Positions 36,610-45,315 of a stretch of DNA of 64,000 nt are shown here, one piece after another. The notes beneath the pieces were generated by a model. The model did no database searches and was not told the DNA's origin. It saw nothing but the letters and a program-made list of their open reading frames with translations. Every line of letters begins with the position of its first letter. Position 1 is the first letter of the stretch. Source of the DNA: an uncultured Cellvibrionales bacterium (GTDB lineage Bacteria > Pseudomonadota > Gammaproteobacteria > Pseudomonadales > Dasaniaceae); assembly GCA_913019905.1 (NCBI GenBank), contig CAJVZD010000005.1, positions 62,001 to 126,000 of the forward strand. Reading direction: 5' to 3'. Made by a program: the position numbers and the translations under genes.

Positions 36610-38859
36610 ATGATTACGATGACAGGAGCACAGCAGCCCTTTGAATTATGTTGGGATGACAAGGGCTTAGTCCATGTGTTTGCGGGTAATAAAGCGGATG
36701 CGTTTCGCGGCATGGGATATGCGGCTGGTTACGAACGCTTGTGGCAGATTCACCTGAGTACTCTTTTTGCGACGGGTACGGCTGCCAGTGTAATGGGGCC
36801 ACGCTACATCTCTCAGGATCTAATGCACAGATCTTTTAATGTTCCCGCTTTTGACATGCCCGACTCTCCCGGTGACTGGGTGGTTGACGCCTATCTTGAT
36901 GGCCTTAATAGTTATGTTAGAGGGCTCGCGGACGTGCCTCCTGAATTTATTCGTGCCGGGACTGTTCCCCGAGAATTTACCCGCCATGACATCGCTTCGA
37001 GACATCGCTTTACGGGATGGTTTCAGCATAAAACGTTTATGGAAAAAATTTACATGGGCAAACTTATGGCCCGCCATGGGACTCAGTGGTTTAAAAACTT
37101 TGTCCACAATGTTTCCGATGCCGACGAAAAATCGATTCTTGAATTAAAGGACGCTCTGTTATCGATGGATGCAGGGGTAGGGAACTTGTTGTTTCCCAAA
37201 CAGAGTATTCTAAGCGGAAGCAATAACTGGGCTGTTCGAAGTCACCTTTCAGCGTCGGGTAAACCTCTGTTGGCTACGGATCCTCACCAGCCACATTCGA
37301 TACCCAATACTTTTTTCTATGTCCACTTGAACGCGCCGGATTGGGACGTATTTGGAGCGAGTTTCCCCGGTATTCCCTATTTTATGATGGGTTTTAATAC
37401 CGATGTATCCTGGGGCTTAACCACGGGTTTTATCGATACTTTCGATGTATTTGTAGAAAAGGAGGAGGCGAAAACAAACAAGCATTTTACCATCGATGTC
37501 GCAGGGCAGGAAGCTGCGTCCTTTGAGATAGCAATGTCTGATCGCGGCCCTATTTTGGAATCCCTTAGCGATGAACTGGGTTTGTCGACGCCTAAGGAGC
37601 GACAATACACCACATCGCTAAATTGGGTGATGAAAGATATTCCAACGTCGGCCGGAGCATTGGCTCTTATGCCGTTGGCTGAAAATTGCAAGGAGTTTGG
37701 TGACTCTCTGTTCGAAAATAATATTTGTCCTTTGGTCAACAATATTATCTGTGTGGATAAAAACAACGATCTGCGCAGATTCATCGCGGCCACTGTGCAG
37801 AAAAGGCCTGGGCACAAGCGTCCTGGTGGAAAACCACAGGGAGTGACCGGAACTGTGCCTCTCGCCGCGTGGCGACCTGAATACAAGTTTGAAATCTCGA
37901 GCGCTGCTGAGCTGTTAGTGGAGCATAACCCGGATTGCGGTTACAGCTTAACCGCGAACAATGACACGATGGAAGACCGGGGAACATTTCCCATTCATAA
38001 TTTTCCAACCTATGATGCACGGGCAGAACGTATTCGCGAACTGCTCGAGGAAAAAATAGCTGAGGGCGACGCTTCAACATTTAATGTAAGCGATTTTGAA
38101 TCAATGCAGCAGGATGTTCTGGATCTGAGGGCGATGGCTACGGTACCCGCTATCGCGTCGTGCCTCAATGATTCTTCGGAGCAAGTCCAAAGAGCGCGGA
38201 AGCTACTCGAAACCTGGGATTGTAAAGCCGATGTAAACTCACGTGCGGCCTGTATTTTTTATCCATTAATGGATCGGCGCTGGCATATAAAATTCATGCA
38301 CGAGGTTTTGGGTGATGACTTATTACTTTCGATGCCGGTAGTTGCCGTTTCATTAAACCAGTTTGGCGTTGATGACTTTTTCCAAAAGAACTCTCCATGG
38401 TTGGAGCATCGGGCAAAATTGGAAAAAATTCTTTGTGACGAGGTCAAACATTTGGTCAACAATCTGGACAAGGAAATGGGCGATCAGTGGGCATGGGGGA
38501 AACTACAGCACATCAGTTTTAAACATTCACTCAGCAAATATGAGCACTGGTCTACGATGCATGCTGGACCGGATCCGATCTCTGGTAGCGGAACGACACT
38601 GAGAATGGCGCTGCATATGCCAGCGGTTGACGATTCCGAAAAAGTGAGAGCTTACCATGGACCTGCGTTTAGGTGGGTTGTCGATCTAGCCGATCCATTA
38701 CATTTTCGTTTCGTGATTGCCGGCGGTAATAGTGGCAGAGCAGAAAGCGGGCATTTTACAGATCAGTATCAGCGCTGGTTGAGTGGTGAATATTATGATG
38801 TCTCTCTCATCCGTAGCGAACTGGCTATCGAAAAGACGGTTCAGGTAACAGGATCTTAA
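36610..38859 (+). CDS. Penicillin-amidase-family hydrolase (S45, Ntn), no signal peptide
   Basis: 749 residues. N-terminal region with YAAGYERLWQIHLSTLFATG, then the processed serine at S204 in LSGSNNWAVRSHLSASGKPL, LATDPHQPHSIPNTFF and GIPYFMMGFNTDVSWG; all typical for S45 enzymes that cleave amide bonds after self-processing. Family members are usually periplasmic; this one starts MITMTGAQQPFEL with no signal, so it is probably cytosolic. A cytosolic amidase would fit splitting an N-acyl compound before CoA activation of the acid (inference). It is followed by an SDR in the same direction. Confidence 0.8.
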   Translation: MITMTGAQQPFELCWDDKGLVHVFAGNKADAFRGMGYAAGYERLWQIHLSTLFATGTAASVMGPRYISQDLMHRSFNVPAFDMPDSPGDWVVDAYLDGLNSYVRGLADVPPEFIRAGTVPREFTRHDIASRHRFTGWFQHKTFMEKIYMGKLMARHGTQWFKNFVHNVSDADEKSILELKDALLSMDAGVGNLLFPKQSILSGSNNWAVRSHLSASGKPLLATDPHQPHSIPNTFFYVHLNAPDWDVFGASFPGIPYFMMGFNTDVSWGLTTGFIDTFDVFVEKEEAKTNKHFTIDVAGQEAASFEIAMSDRGPILESLSDELGLSTPKERQYTTSLNWVMKDIPTSAGALALMPLAENCKEFGDSLFENNICPLVNNIICVDKNNDLRRFIAATVQKRPGHKRPGGKPQGVTGTVPLAAWRPEYKFEISSAAELLVEHNPDCGYSLTANNDTMEDRGTFPIHNFPTYDARAERIRELLEEKIAEGDASTFNVSDFESMQQDVLDLRAMATVPAIASCLNDSSEQVQRARKLLETWDCKADVNSRAACIFYPLMDRRWHIKFMHEVLGDDLLLSMPVVAVSLNQFGVDDFFQKNSPWLEHRAKLEKILCDEVKHLVNNLDKEMGDQWAWGKLQHISFKHSLSKYEHWSTMHAGPDPISGSGTTLRMALHMPAVDDSEKVRAYHGPAFRWVVDLADPLHFRFVIAGGNSGRAESGHFTDQYQRWLSGEYYDVSLIRSELAIEKTVQVTGS

Positions 38860-38930
38860 ATCCGTCATAAATAGGTCGTAAATCAGTCGTTTGGATAAAA
38901 AAATGGCAAATTTTCAAACGAGTTAAATGG

Positions 38931-38978
38931 TTAAAGAGTTAAAGAGTTAAAGAGCTAATTCGACAACTAATTCGATAA
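38931..38978. repeat. 8-bp and 12-bp tandem repeats before SDR4
   Basis: Three copies of ttaaagag (38931-38954) followed by ctaattcgacaa and ctaattcgataa. They end 14 bases before the SDR4 start, just before its GAGGAA ribosome site. Confidence 0.75.
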
Positions 38979-38991
38979 AGAGGAAGCGGTA

Positions 38992-39798
38992 ATGGATCGT
39001 CTAAAAGGTAAGGTGGCATTGATAACAGGCGGGGCGCGCGGTTTGGGAGAAGCGATGGCCAGGAAATTTCACGAGGAAGGTGCCCGAGTTATTATTAATG
39101 ATCTGGATCTGGGTGCGGCTCAACGCGCTGCCGAACCCATGCAGGCACACGCTATTGCTGCAGATGTTTCTAACAGTGAACAAGTAAAATTAATGTTTGA
39201 AGAAGTTGGCGATTACGCGGGTCAGCTGGATATTCTTGTAAACAATGCTGGTATTGGCGGTAGTGACGATGATCCGGAAGCCGAGGAGAAAATCGCAACT
39301 CGAATGGCTGCTATGGAAGCCGGTGAGGTTGTTCACAACGACGCCATTATGGAAATGACGGACGAGCAATGGGACCGCATGATCGACGTTCATATGCGCG
39401 GCACTTTTTTGTGTTGTCGCGAGGGCTTAAAGCAGATGATTTCCTTGCCGGCGGGTTCAATAATCAATATAGCTTCGGTGATGGGGACTTATGGAAAGCC
39501 CGGTTTTGTGAGTTACAGTGCAGCAAAGTCCGGTATTCTTGGGTTTACTCGTGCACTTGCGCATGAAATGGCAAGTCGAAATATTCGCGTTAACGCGATA
39601 GCTCCCGGTTGGATAGAAACTGACATGACCGCGCCGCTAACGTTGATGAGGCCGATGTTAGAGTCGCAAATCCCCATGGGTGCTTTTGGCAAGCCAGACG
39701 ATATCGCCTGGTCAGCGGTGTATCTTGCCAGCGAGGAGGCTAAATACATTACCGGGCAAGTCATTTCACCTAATGGCGGTTGGTATATGAGCCAGTAA
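38992..39798 (+). CDS. Short-chain dehydrogenase/reductase with insertion (SDR4)
   Basis: 268 residues. TGGARGLGEAMARKF, ILVNNAGIGGSD, then an insertion of about 25 acidic residues (about 86-112, DDDPEAEEKIATRMAAMEAG) before MTDEQWDRMIDVH, and catalytic INIASVMGTYGKPGFVSYSA with Y and AAK. C-terminal SPNGG replaces the usual DGG. GAGGAA precedes the ATG. The insertion would lie near the active-site entrance and may set substrate choice (inference). Confidence 0.87.
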   Translation: MDRLKGKVALITGGARGLGEAMARKFHEEGARVIINDLDLGAAQRAAEPMQAHAIAADVSNSEQVKLMFEEVGDYAGQLDILVNNAGIGGSDDDPEAEEKIATRMAAMEAGEVVHNDAIMEMTDEQWDRMIDVHMRGTFLCCREGLKQMISLPAGSIINIASVMGTYGKPGFVSYSAAKSGILGFTRALAHEMASRNIRVNAIAPGWIETDMTAPLTLMRPMLESQIPMGAFGKPDDIAWSAVYLASEEAKYITGQVISPNGGWYMSQ

Positions 39799-39906
39799 GT
39801 ACCGTGAAAAACGGACGACAATGGCGCCTGCGATGATTCGTGAGTCGTGATTAATGTTTAATGTTCGAAAACCCTCAAAATGACATAACAGCTAAGGTTA
39901 ACTAAT

Positions 39907-40878
39907 ATGAAAAAAAACGCTCTTGTATCTTTACCGCTTTTACTGACGACACTGCTCTCTTCTTCATTCGGGTTGAGTCACGATGGTGCTAAGAAAGTCG
40001 AACCTATGGATTCTGAAGGGATTCTAAAGGCGTTCAGTTGGGATGTGGACTCAGCGGAAATCAAGACGCAAACCATCAACGAGAATTTTCATGTTCTGTT
40101 CGGTGTTGGTGGTAATATAGCCGTGTCGATTGGATCTAACGGTGTTCTTATTGTCGATGATCAGTTTCCCAAATTAATTCCAAAAATCGAGTCTGCTATC
40201 AAAAAAATGGGTGGCGGTAAGGTCGACTTTGCGATAAATACTCACTGGCATTTTGATCATGCTGACGGCAATCTGGCTTTAGGGCCCGCGGGTACATGGC
40301 TTGTCTCTCATTCCAACTCCAGGAAGATGATGCTGGATGATCACGTGATTAATTTGGTGGCGGTGTCTTACGATCAAAAAGCCTATCCTAAAGAAGCCTT
40401 GCCAATCATCACTTTTGATGACCGGATGCAGTTTCATTTTAACGATGAACAGGTTGATCTTTTGCACGTTGGGCCCGCTCATACGACTGGCGATACAGCG
40501 ATTTTCTTTCGCGGTAATAACGCCGTTCATCTAGGCGACGTTTATAACAATTCAGGCTATCCCTTTATCGATGCCGGTAACGGTGGAACCCTGGACGGCG
40601 TGATTGAGTTTTGTTCTGCAGTGCTTTCGGAAATTAAAGAAGATACCGTTGTCATTCCAGGACATGGGCCTGTGAGCGATTACGATGGGCTGAAGAATTA
40701 TATCGAGATGTTGAGCACGATTCGCGATCGAATGATGAGTTTGATTCAAAAGGGCGCTACATTGAACGATGTATACGCTGCGAAAGTAACGGCAGATTGG
40801 GACAAAAAAATGGGGGATAATAGCGGTTTTATTAATCGCTCTTATATGAGCCTCACCCATCGTGTGGTTGATCGCTAG
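39907..40878 (+). CDS. Metallo-beta-lactamase-fold hydrolase, exported
   Basis: 323 residues with signal peptide (ALVSLPLLLTTLLSSSFG). The metal-binding motif is NTHWHFDHADGN with H113, H115, D117 and H118; further ligands probably in HVGPAHTTGDTA, HLGDVYNN and PGHGPV. The fold is that of periplasmic MBL hydrolases related to class B and QuinoD-type enzymes; true beta-lactamase function is not implied. The stop is directly followed by a 7-bp repeat array. Confidence 0.85.
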   Translation: MKKNALVSLPLLLTTLLSSSFGLSHDGAKKVEPMDSEGILKAFSWDVDSAEIKTQTINENFHVLFGVGGNIAVSIGSNGVLIVDDQFPKLIPKIESAIKKMGGGKVDFAINTHWHFDHADGNLALGPAGTWLVSHSNSRKMMLDDHVINLVAVSYDQKAYPKEALPIITFDDRMQFHFNDEQVDLLHVGPAHTTGDTAIFFRGNNAVHLGDVYNNSGYPFIDAGNGGTLDGVIEFCSAVLSEIKEDTVVIPGHGPVSDYDGLKNYIEMLSTIRDRMMSLIQKGATLNDVYAAKVTADWDKKMGDNSGFINRSYMSLTHRVVDR

Positions 40879-40913
40879 CACCCAGCACCCAGCACCCAGC
40901 ACCTAGAATCTAG
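40879..40913. repeat. 7-bp tandem repeat, 4-5 copies
   Basis: Three copies of cacccag, then cacctag and aatctag, beginning on the first base after the MBL stop codon. They lie about 145 bases upstream of the next gene. Confidence 0.8.
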
Positions 40914-41056
40914 CTGTTGGTGACAATGGGCGGGGACATTTGATAAGCTGTGTCTTCGCTCACTATCTTAACGACTTAATATTCATACATTTTGAATCGC
41001 CTCGCAAACGATCTCCAGGATCGCAGCCAGCGATTTAAGCAAACGGAACTATTTAA

Positions 41057-42022
41057 ATGACTCAAGCCATATTTGATACCCCTCTAGAAGAAAAAGACGG
41101 CGTCTTAATGGGCCCTTTTCGCATGCCCTTACAGATGTTAGCCGAGCAAGAATATGGCGGTCATCTCTCAATTCACGATGATGACCAGGCGCAAGAGCTA
41201 GGTTTTAGCGGTGCACCAATCGAAGGTCCGACCCATTTTTCCCAATTCGATCCGCTGTTGCATCATATCTGGGGCGATCAATGGTATGAAGCAGGCTGTA
41301 TAAGCTCGCACTTTAAAAATGTTGTGGTCGAAGGTGACGAGGTTCAAGCTTTTGTTGAAATTCCGAAAGCAGGAGAAAAAATTACCCGCATTTGGGCCGT
41401 AAAAAAAACCGGAGAACCGGTGCTTGAGGGCTCGGCGTCACTAGGTCCCGATCATCCCGAAACAAAACTGGAGGCGTTAATGGCTTCCCGTCCTACCCCA
41501 GAGAAGCTGGTTATTTTAGAACACACGAAAATAGGCGATAAGTCTCCCGAGCCCGATACGGTTCATATGAATTTTGATCAACATTTAGGCAACAGTTACC
41601 CTTTCACATTAGCCAATAAATTGGAAAAAATTACCGAAAACTGCCTGTGGTATCAAGCCGATCACGCTGTGAATTCCCCCTGGGGAAAGGCTATTATGCC
41701 GACCGAAATGGTAAGTCCGTTTGTGGGTTTTACTCCGTCTGGTCTAAAAGGCGCGAAAGGTCCGGCTATTGGTCTTTTCGCAGATCTTGAAATCAAGATG
41801 ATTAAGGGACCGTTATTTGTCGGTCAGGATTATGTGTTGGAGCGCGAGGTTGTCGGATTGGGTGAAAGTAAACGAACCGAATCGGTTTGGGTTAAAACCT
41901 CGATTAGGGATGTCGCCACGGGAGAACTTTTAGCAACAACGTTGCTAAATTCTGCCACCTTAAAGCAGTCCTATGCAAAATATGAAGAAGAAGCGAAACG
42001 TATTGGCAAAGAAATATTATAG
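41057..42022 (+). CDS. Hot-dog-like (MaoC-related) protein, probable acyl-CoA hydratase/thioesterase
   Basis: 321 residues. The stretch GGHLSIHDDDQAQELGFSGA and PIEGPTHFSQFDPLLHHIWG resembles the catalytic and interface part of MaoC-like dehydratases; VEGDEVQAFVEIPK and FVGQDYVLEREVVGLGESKR look like the beta strands of two hot-dog domains. The family match is only suggestive. In the context of acyl-CoA ligases and SDRs, hydration of an enoyl-CoA is the natural role (inference). No signal peptide. Confidence 0.55.
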   Translation: MTQAIFDTPLEEKDGVLMGPFRMPLQMLAEQEYGGHLSIHDDDQAQELGFSGAPIEGPTHFSQFDPLLHHIWGDQWYEAGCISSHFKNVVVEGDEVQAFVEIPKAGEKITRIWAVKKTGEPVLEGSASLGPDHPETKLEALMASRPTPEKLVILEHTKIGDKSPEPDTVHMNFDQHLGNSYPFTLANKLEKITENCLWYQADHAVNSPWGKAIMPTEMVSPFVGFTPSGLKGAKGPAIGLFADLEIKMIKGPLFVGQDYVLEREVVGLGESKRTESVWVKTSIRDVATGELLATTLLNSATLKQSYAKYEEEAKRIGKEIL

Positions 42023-42361
42023 CGAATAATAGCTGGTTTCATTTAGACGGTTTGATTCAGAAATAGGAGTTTCAGAAACACAAGTTGTGCTGTACTAGTT
42101 CGAATGCACTAGTATCAATAGCTCTAATTTTCACAGCACTAGTTTTAATACTATGGGGTCTCTGTAATTATTTGATGGATGGATTACTCAAATAATTACA
42201 GAAATTCGCAGTCATGTTATTTGAGTTCGATTGGTGTCGATGTTCGCTCACGAAATCGCCGTATAAGAAGTCGATTGAATAAAATGTAAGATCCTTAATC
42301 ATATAATTTGATTGTTAGCATTCATGAACAAGCAAAAAAATAAATACAAAGAGGATTAGCT

Positions 42362-43246
42362 ATGGGAAAGCTCAATGGAAAAGTTGCGATTGTCACTGGT
42401 GCAGGAGGCGGGCTAGGTAGGTCTCATGCCTTGTTGCTGGCGAAAGAAGGTGCTGCAGTTGTTGTTAACGACTTGGGCGGTGCTAGAGATGGAACTGGCG
42501 CTGGGAGCAGTATGGCCGATACCGTCGTTGATGAAATAATTGCAGCTGGAGGTCAAGCAGTTGCAACCTATGGTTCTGTTACCGATGACGCAGCCGCGGC
42601 AGCGATGGTTAAAACCGCGGTGGATAGCTTTGGAAGATTGGATATTCTTGTCAACAATGCTGGTATTCTGCGCGACCGATCTTTTAAAAATATCACCGAC
42701 GCGGAATGGGACGCCGTTATCGATGTTCATTTACGCGGTACTTATTTGGTGACCAAACACGCTTGGCAGCGAATGATAGCGCAGGGTGAGGGTGGCCGCA
42801 TTGTTATGACAAGTTCTACGTCGGGTCTAATCGGTAATTTTGGTCAGGCTAACTACGGTGCAGCAAAAGCCGGAATAGCGGGGTTTATGCGCGTTCTTGC
42901 GCTAGAGGGCAAGAAGTACGGAATAACAGTCAATGTGTTAGCCCCCGCTGCAATGTCACGCATGACCGAAGATCTTATGCAGGGAGACAAAGACGAACTC
43001 AATAACCGCATGGCGCCAGACAAAGTATCACCCACAGTTGTATGGCTCTGCACTCCCGAGGCAGCTCACGTTAGCGGCCGACAATTTGGGGTCAATGGTA
43101 ACCGAGTGACGTTGTTATCCTGGGCCGTAGACACAGTTGCCATTAAAGACTCATTGGAAGAACCCTGGACAGTTGAAGAGATTGGCGCGGCAATGGAAGA
43201 AACGATGGGTAGCTGGCCAGAGTTATTGGTACCGCGCCAAGTTTAG
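42362..43246 (+). CDS. SDR of the multifunctional-enzyme type (3-hydroxyacyl-CoA dehydrogenase-like, SDR5)
   Basis: 294 residues. TGAGGGLGRSHALLLAKEGA and VVNDLGGARDGTGAGSSMAD are hallmarks of the dehydrogenase domain of peroxisomal multifunctional enzyme type 2; the long loop after beta-2 is typical. VNNAGILRDRSF, MTSSTSGLIGNFGQANYGAA with catalytic S and Y follow. Such enzymes oxidise (3R)-hydroxyacyl-CoA. No hydratase domain is fused; the hot-dog-like gene upstream may supply that step (inference). GAGGA precedes the ATG. The 339 bases before it (42023-42361) hold a few scattered actagt words and no gene. Confidence 0.87.
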   Translation: MGKLNGKVAIVTGAGGGLGRSHALLLAKEGAAVVVNDLGGARDGTGAGSSMADTVVDEIIAAGGQAVATYGSVTDDAAAAAMVKTAVDSFGRLDILVNNAGILRDRSFKNITDAEWDAVIDVHLRGTYLVTKHAWQRMIAQGEGGRIVMTSSTSGLIGNFGQANYGAAKAGIAGFMRVLALEGKKYGITVNVLAPAAMSRMTEDLMQGDKDELNNRMAPDKVSPTVVWLCTPEAAHVSGRQFGVNGNRVTLLSWAVDTVAIKDSLEEPWTVEEIGAAMEETMGSWPELLVPRQV

Positions 43247-43500
43247 GAGTGTACCAGTTGCGTAAATAGGCATTCGGCTTTTTTGGCTGCGGCGCGTCTT
43301 AATTCAGCGATGAAAACTGGCTGTAGCTAGGAATAGTTTGGGATTGCTTTGGTGTGCCGTTTGCACTCGCGTATTTGGCGATGCTCGTGGCTCCTTTTCT
43401 CTACGTTCTTAAACCTTTTTTCGTGAGCGGAGGGAATACGACTTGCGGATGACACTAACCTAACAAGAGCAACAGGCTGCTGTTCGATTTAAAAAATTTA

Positions 43501-43604
43501 GTTCAATCAGTTAGAGTTCAACAGATTAAAGTTCAACAGATTAAAATTCAACAGATTAAAATTCAACAGATTAAAGTTCAACAGATTAAAGTTCAATAAA
43601 TAAA
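43501..43604. repeat. 15-bp tandem array, 7 units, before nitroreductase
   Basis: Units of the form gttcaacagattaaa. The first is diverged (gttcaatcagttaga), units 2, 3 and 6 are identical, units 4 and 5 begin with a instead of g, and unit 7 is 14 bases. It ends 24 bases upstream of the GTG start of the next gene. The remainder of 43247-43628 shows no gene. Confidence 0.9.
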
Positions 43605-43628
43605 GTTCAAACTATTCGGAGAGAATTA

Positions 43629-44285
43629 GTGACAAAATTAAATTTAAGCGCTGACGAAGTTTTAACCACCACCCGAGCCGTTCGTAAAAGGCTGGACTTT
43701 GATCGTCCAGTCGAAATGTCGGTCATAGAAGAATGCCTGAATATTGCTTTGCAAGCGCCTACCGGGTCCAACGGGCAGGCCTGGCATTTTGTGGTAGTCA
43801 CCGATCAGGACAAGAAAGACAAAATCGCGGCGTTATATCAGAAAGCTTTTGCAGCCTATGAAGAAAGTCCTGTGCAACCGACCAAATTGCATGGCGATGA
43901 TCCGTCAATGAAAGAAACCCAAGAGAGAGTGTTAGGCTCTGCGCAGTATTTGGCGGCTAATATGGCGCGAGCACCGGCCTTGCTGATACCCTGTTGTACA
44001 GGCCGAATTGACACGCCCAATCTACCTGCCATAGCGTTGTCGTCAATGTTGGGTTCAATTGTTCCAGCGGTGTGGAGCTTTATGCTAGCAGCGCGAGAGC
44101 GAGGGTTAGGCACTTGCCTAACCACATTGCATTTAAACTACGAAAAAGAAGTTGCTGAGCTTTTAGGCATTCCCGATGACATTTCGCAAATAGCATTAAC
44201 TCCGATTGCCTATACCAAGGGAACCGATTTTAAAGTGGCGCCCCGTAAACCTCTCGAAGGTGTGTTGCATACTAATAATTGGTAA
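43629..44285 (+). CDS. Nitroreductase-family FMN oxidoreductase
   Basis: 218 residues. TTRAVRKRLDFDRPVEMSVI and ALQAPTGSNGQAWHFVVVTD are the FMN-binding start of the family; MLAARERGLGTCLTTLHLN and LGIPDDISQIALTPIAYTKG come from the C-terminal half. It reduces nitro compounds, quinones or enones with NAD(P)H. Start is GTG with GGAGAG upstream, directly behind the 15-bp array. It is followed by a likely terminator. Confidence 0.88.
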   Translation: MTKLNLSADEVLTTTRAVRKRLDFDRPVEMSVIEECLNIALQAPTGSNGQAWHFVVVTDQDKKDKIAALYQKAFAAYEESPVQPTKLHGDDPSMKETQERVLGSAQYLAANMARAPALLIPCCTGRIDTPNLPAIALSSMLGSIVPAVWSFMLAARERGLGTCLTTLHLNYEKEVAELLGIPDDISQIALTPIAYTKGTDFKVAPRKPLEGVLHTNNW

Positions 44286-44292
44286 CCCCCGG

Positions 44293-44329
44293 AGCGTTGG
44301 AATATAAAAAGATAATCCGACGCTTTTTC
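44293..44329 (+). terminator. Rho-independent terminator after nitroreductase
   Basis: agcgttgga (44293-44301) pairs with tccgacgct (44316-44324), nine pairs including one G-T, with a 14-base loop and then TTTTT. It lies eight bases beyond the stop, between two convergent genes. Confidence 0.75.
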
Positions 44330-44410
44330 CTTTGCGCCATTTTCCATAATGACAGCTCAAACCAAGTTGGCCGAAATGCATTCAGTTAATGTGCTTTTTC
44401 TGGATGCCCC

Positions 44411-45151
44411 TTAGTTAACTACCACGCCTAATTCAATAAGACCTTTACCGATATAGACAATGCCTACTGTAAGAATGGCATATCGTCCCACCCGCTTAAA
44501 GGCAACGTCGTTGATTTTTTCGATGACATGTTTACCCATCCAATTACCGAGGATTGCCGCGAAAATCACTGCGGGATATATCCATGCGGGAAGCTCGATC
44601 GACATTGTGAGGAAAAATGCGTAATAGCCGAGCTTTATAAGATGGCCCAATGTTTGGGTAATCGCTTTTGTTCCGAGAATTTCGTGTCGTGTTAAGTTGC
44701 TCTTAATGTAAAAAATGTCGAGAACAGGTCCAGAGGCTCCGGCCAACATTTGTGCTGTCGTTACAACCAATCCTGATAGAAAAGCAACCGGTTTGTGTTC
44801 GATGTCTAAGTTGATCGATTTTGGGATCATTAGTGCTAAAAAAGGGAAGCTGCCAATTAACAGAAAGACAAGTCCCTGATTGGAAACAAACGACATGACG
44901 ATAAATAATCCCAGTATGACGAAACTGCCGAGTGAATAGGGAACGAGTACGCCCCAGCGCAAATGATGCCTGTATAGCCAGACTCGAGAGCCATTAGAGA
45001 CGGTTTGCGCAAGTCCGTGTAAAACCATTGCCGCGGGGATAGACAGAATGAAACTAAATACTCCCATTAAAATCATGCCGCCGGCCATGCTGAGGACGCC
45101 AGAGATGAAACTGGTTAGTAATGTAGCGACTGTTAATAGGATAAAGGACAT
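44411..45151 (-). CDS. TauE/SafE-family membrane permease
   Basis: 246 residues with about seven to eight hydrophobic helices. The half repeats FISGVLSMAGGMILMGVFSF and AQMLAGASGPVLDIFYI are typical of the family, which exports or takes up sulfonates, sulfite or other organic anions. ATG at 45151 has GGAAC upstream. It is divergent from a LysR-type gene with 164 bases between them, so it is the probable target of that regulator. Confidence 0.85.
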   Translation of the reverse strand: MSFILLTVATLLTSFISGVLSMAGGMILMGVFSFILSIPAAMVLHGLAQTVSNGSRVWLYRHHLRWGVLVPYSLGSFVILGLFIVMSFVSNQGLVFLLIGSFPFLALMIPKSINLDIEHKPVAFLSGLVVTTAQMLAGASGPVLDIFYIKSNLTRHEILGTKAITQTLGHLIKLGYYAFFLTMSIELPAWIYPAVIFAAILGNWMGKHVIEKINDVAFKRVGRYAILTVGIVYIGKGLIELGVVVN

Positions 45152-45174
45152 GAAGTTCTAGTTCCAATTATGGA

Positions 45175-45243
45175 TTTTGCTTAGTCGTTTTGCTTAGTCA
45201 ATTTGTGCTCAGGGAATCAAATTTAGATTTGACTACTCAGTAG
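45175..45243. promoter_or_regulatory. Divergent TauE/LysR control region with repeats and palindromes
   Basis: The word ttttgcttagtc occurs twice with a 13-base period (45175-45186 and 45188-45199). Next are two adjoining palindromes, caaatttagatttg (45218-45231) and ctactcagtag (45233-45243). LysR-type regulators usually bind such dyads between divergent genes. No binding site is proven. Confidence 0.5.
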
Positions 45244-45315
45244 TGGTCCTTATCTTAGCGTGAAAATATAGATGCGAAAAGTGAATAGGTAGAATATAAT
45301 TGATTCGAATATAGA

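Noticed and set aside
43501-43604. CRISPR-like spacing of gttcaacagattaaa units
   Set aside because: No spacers between units and the unit is only 15 bases, so this is a simple tandem array.
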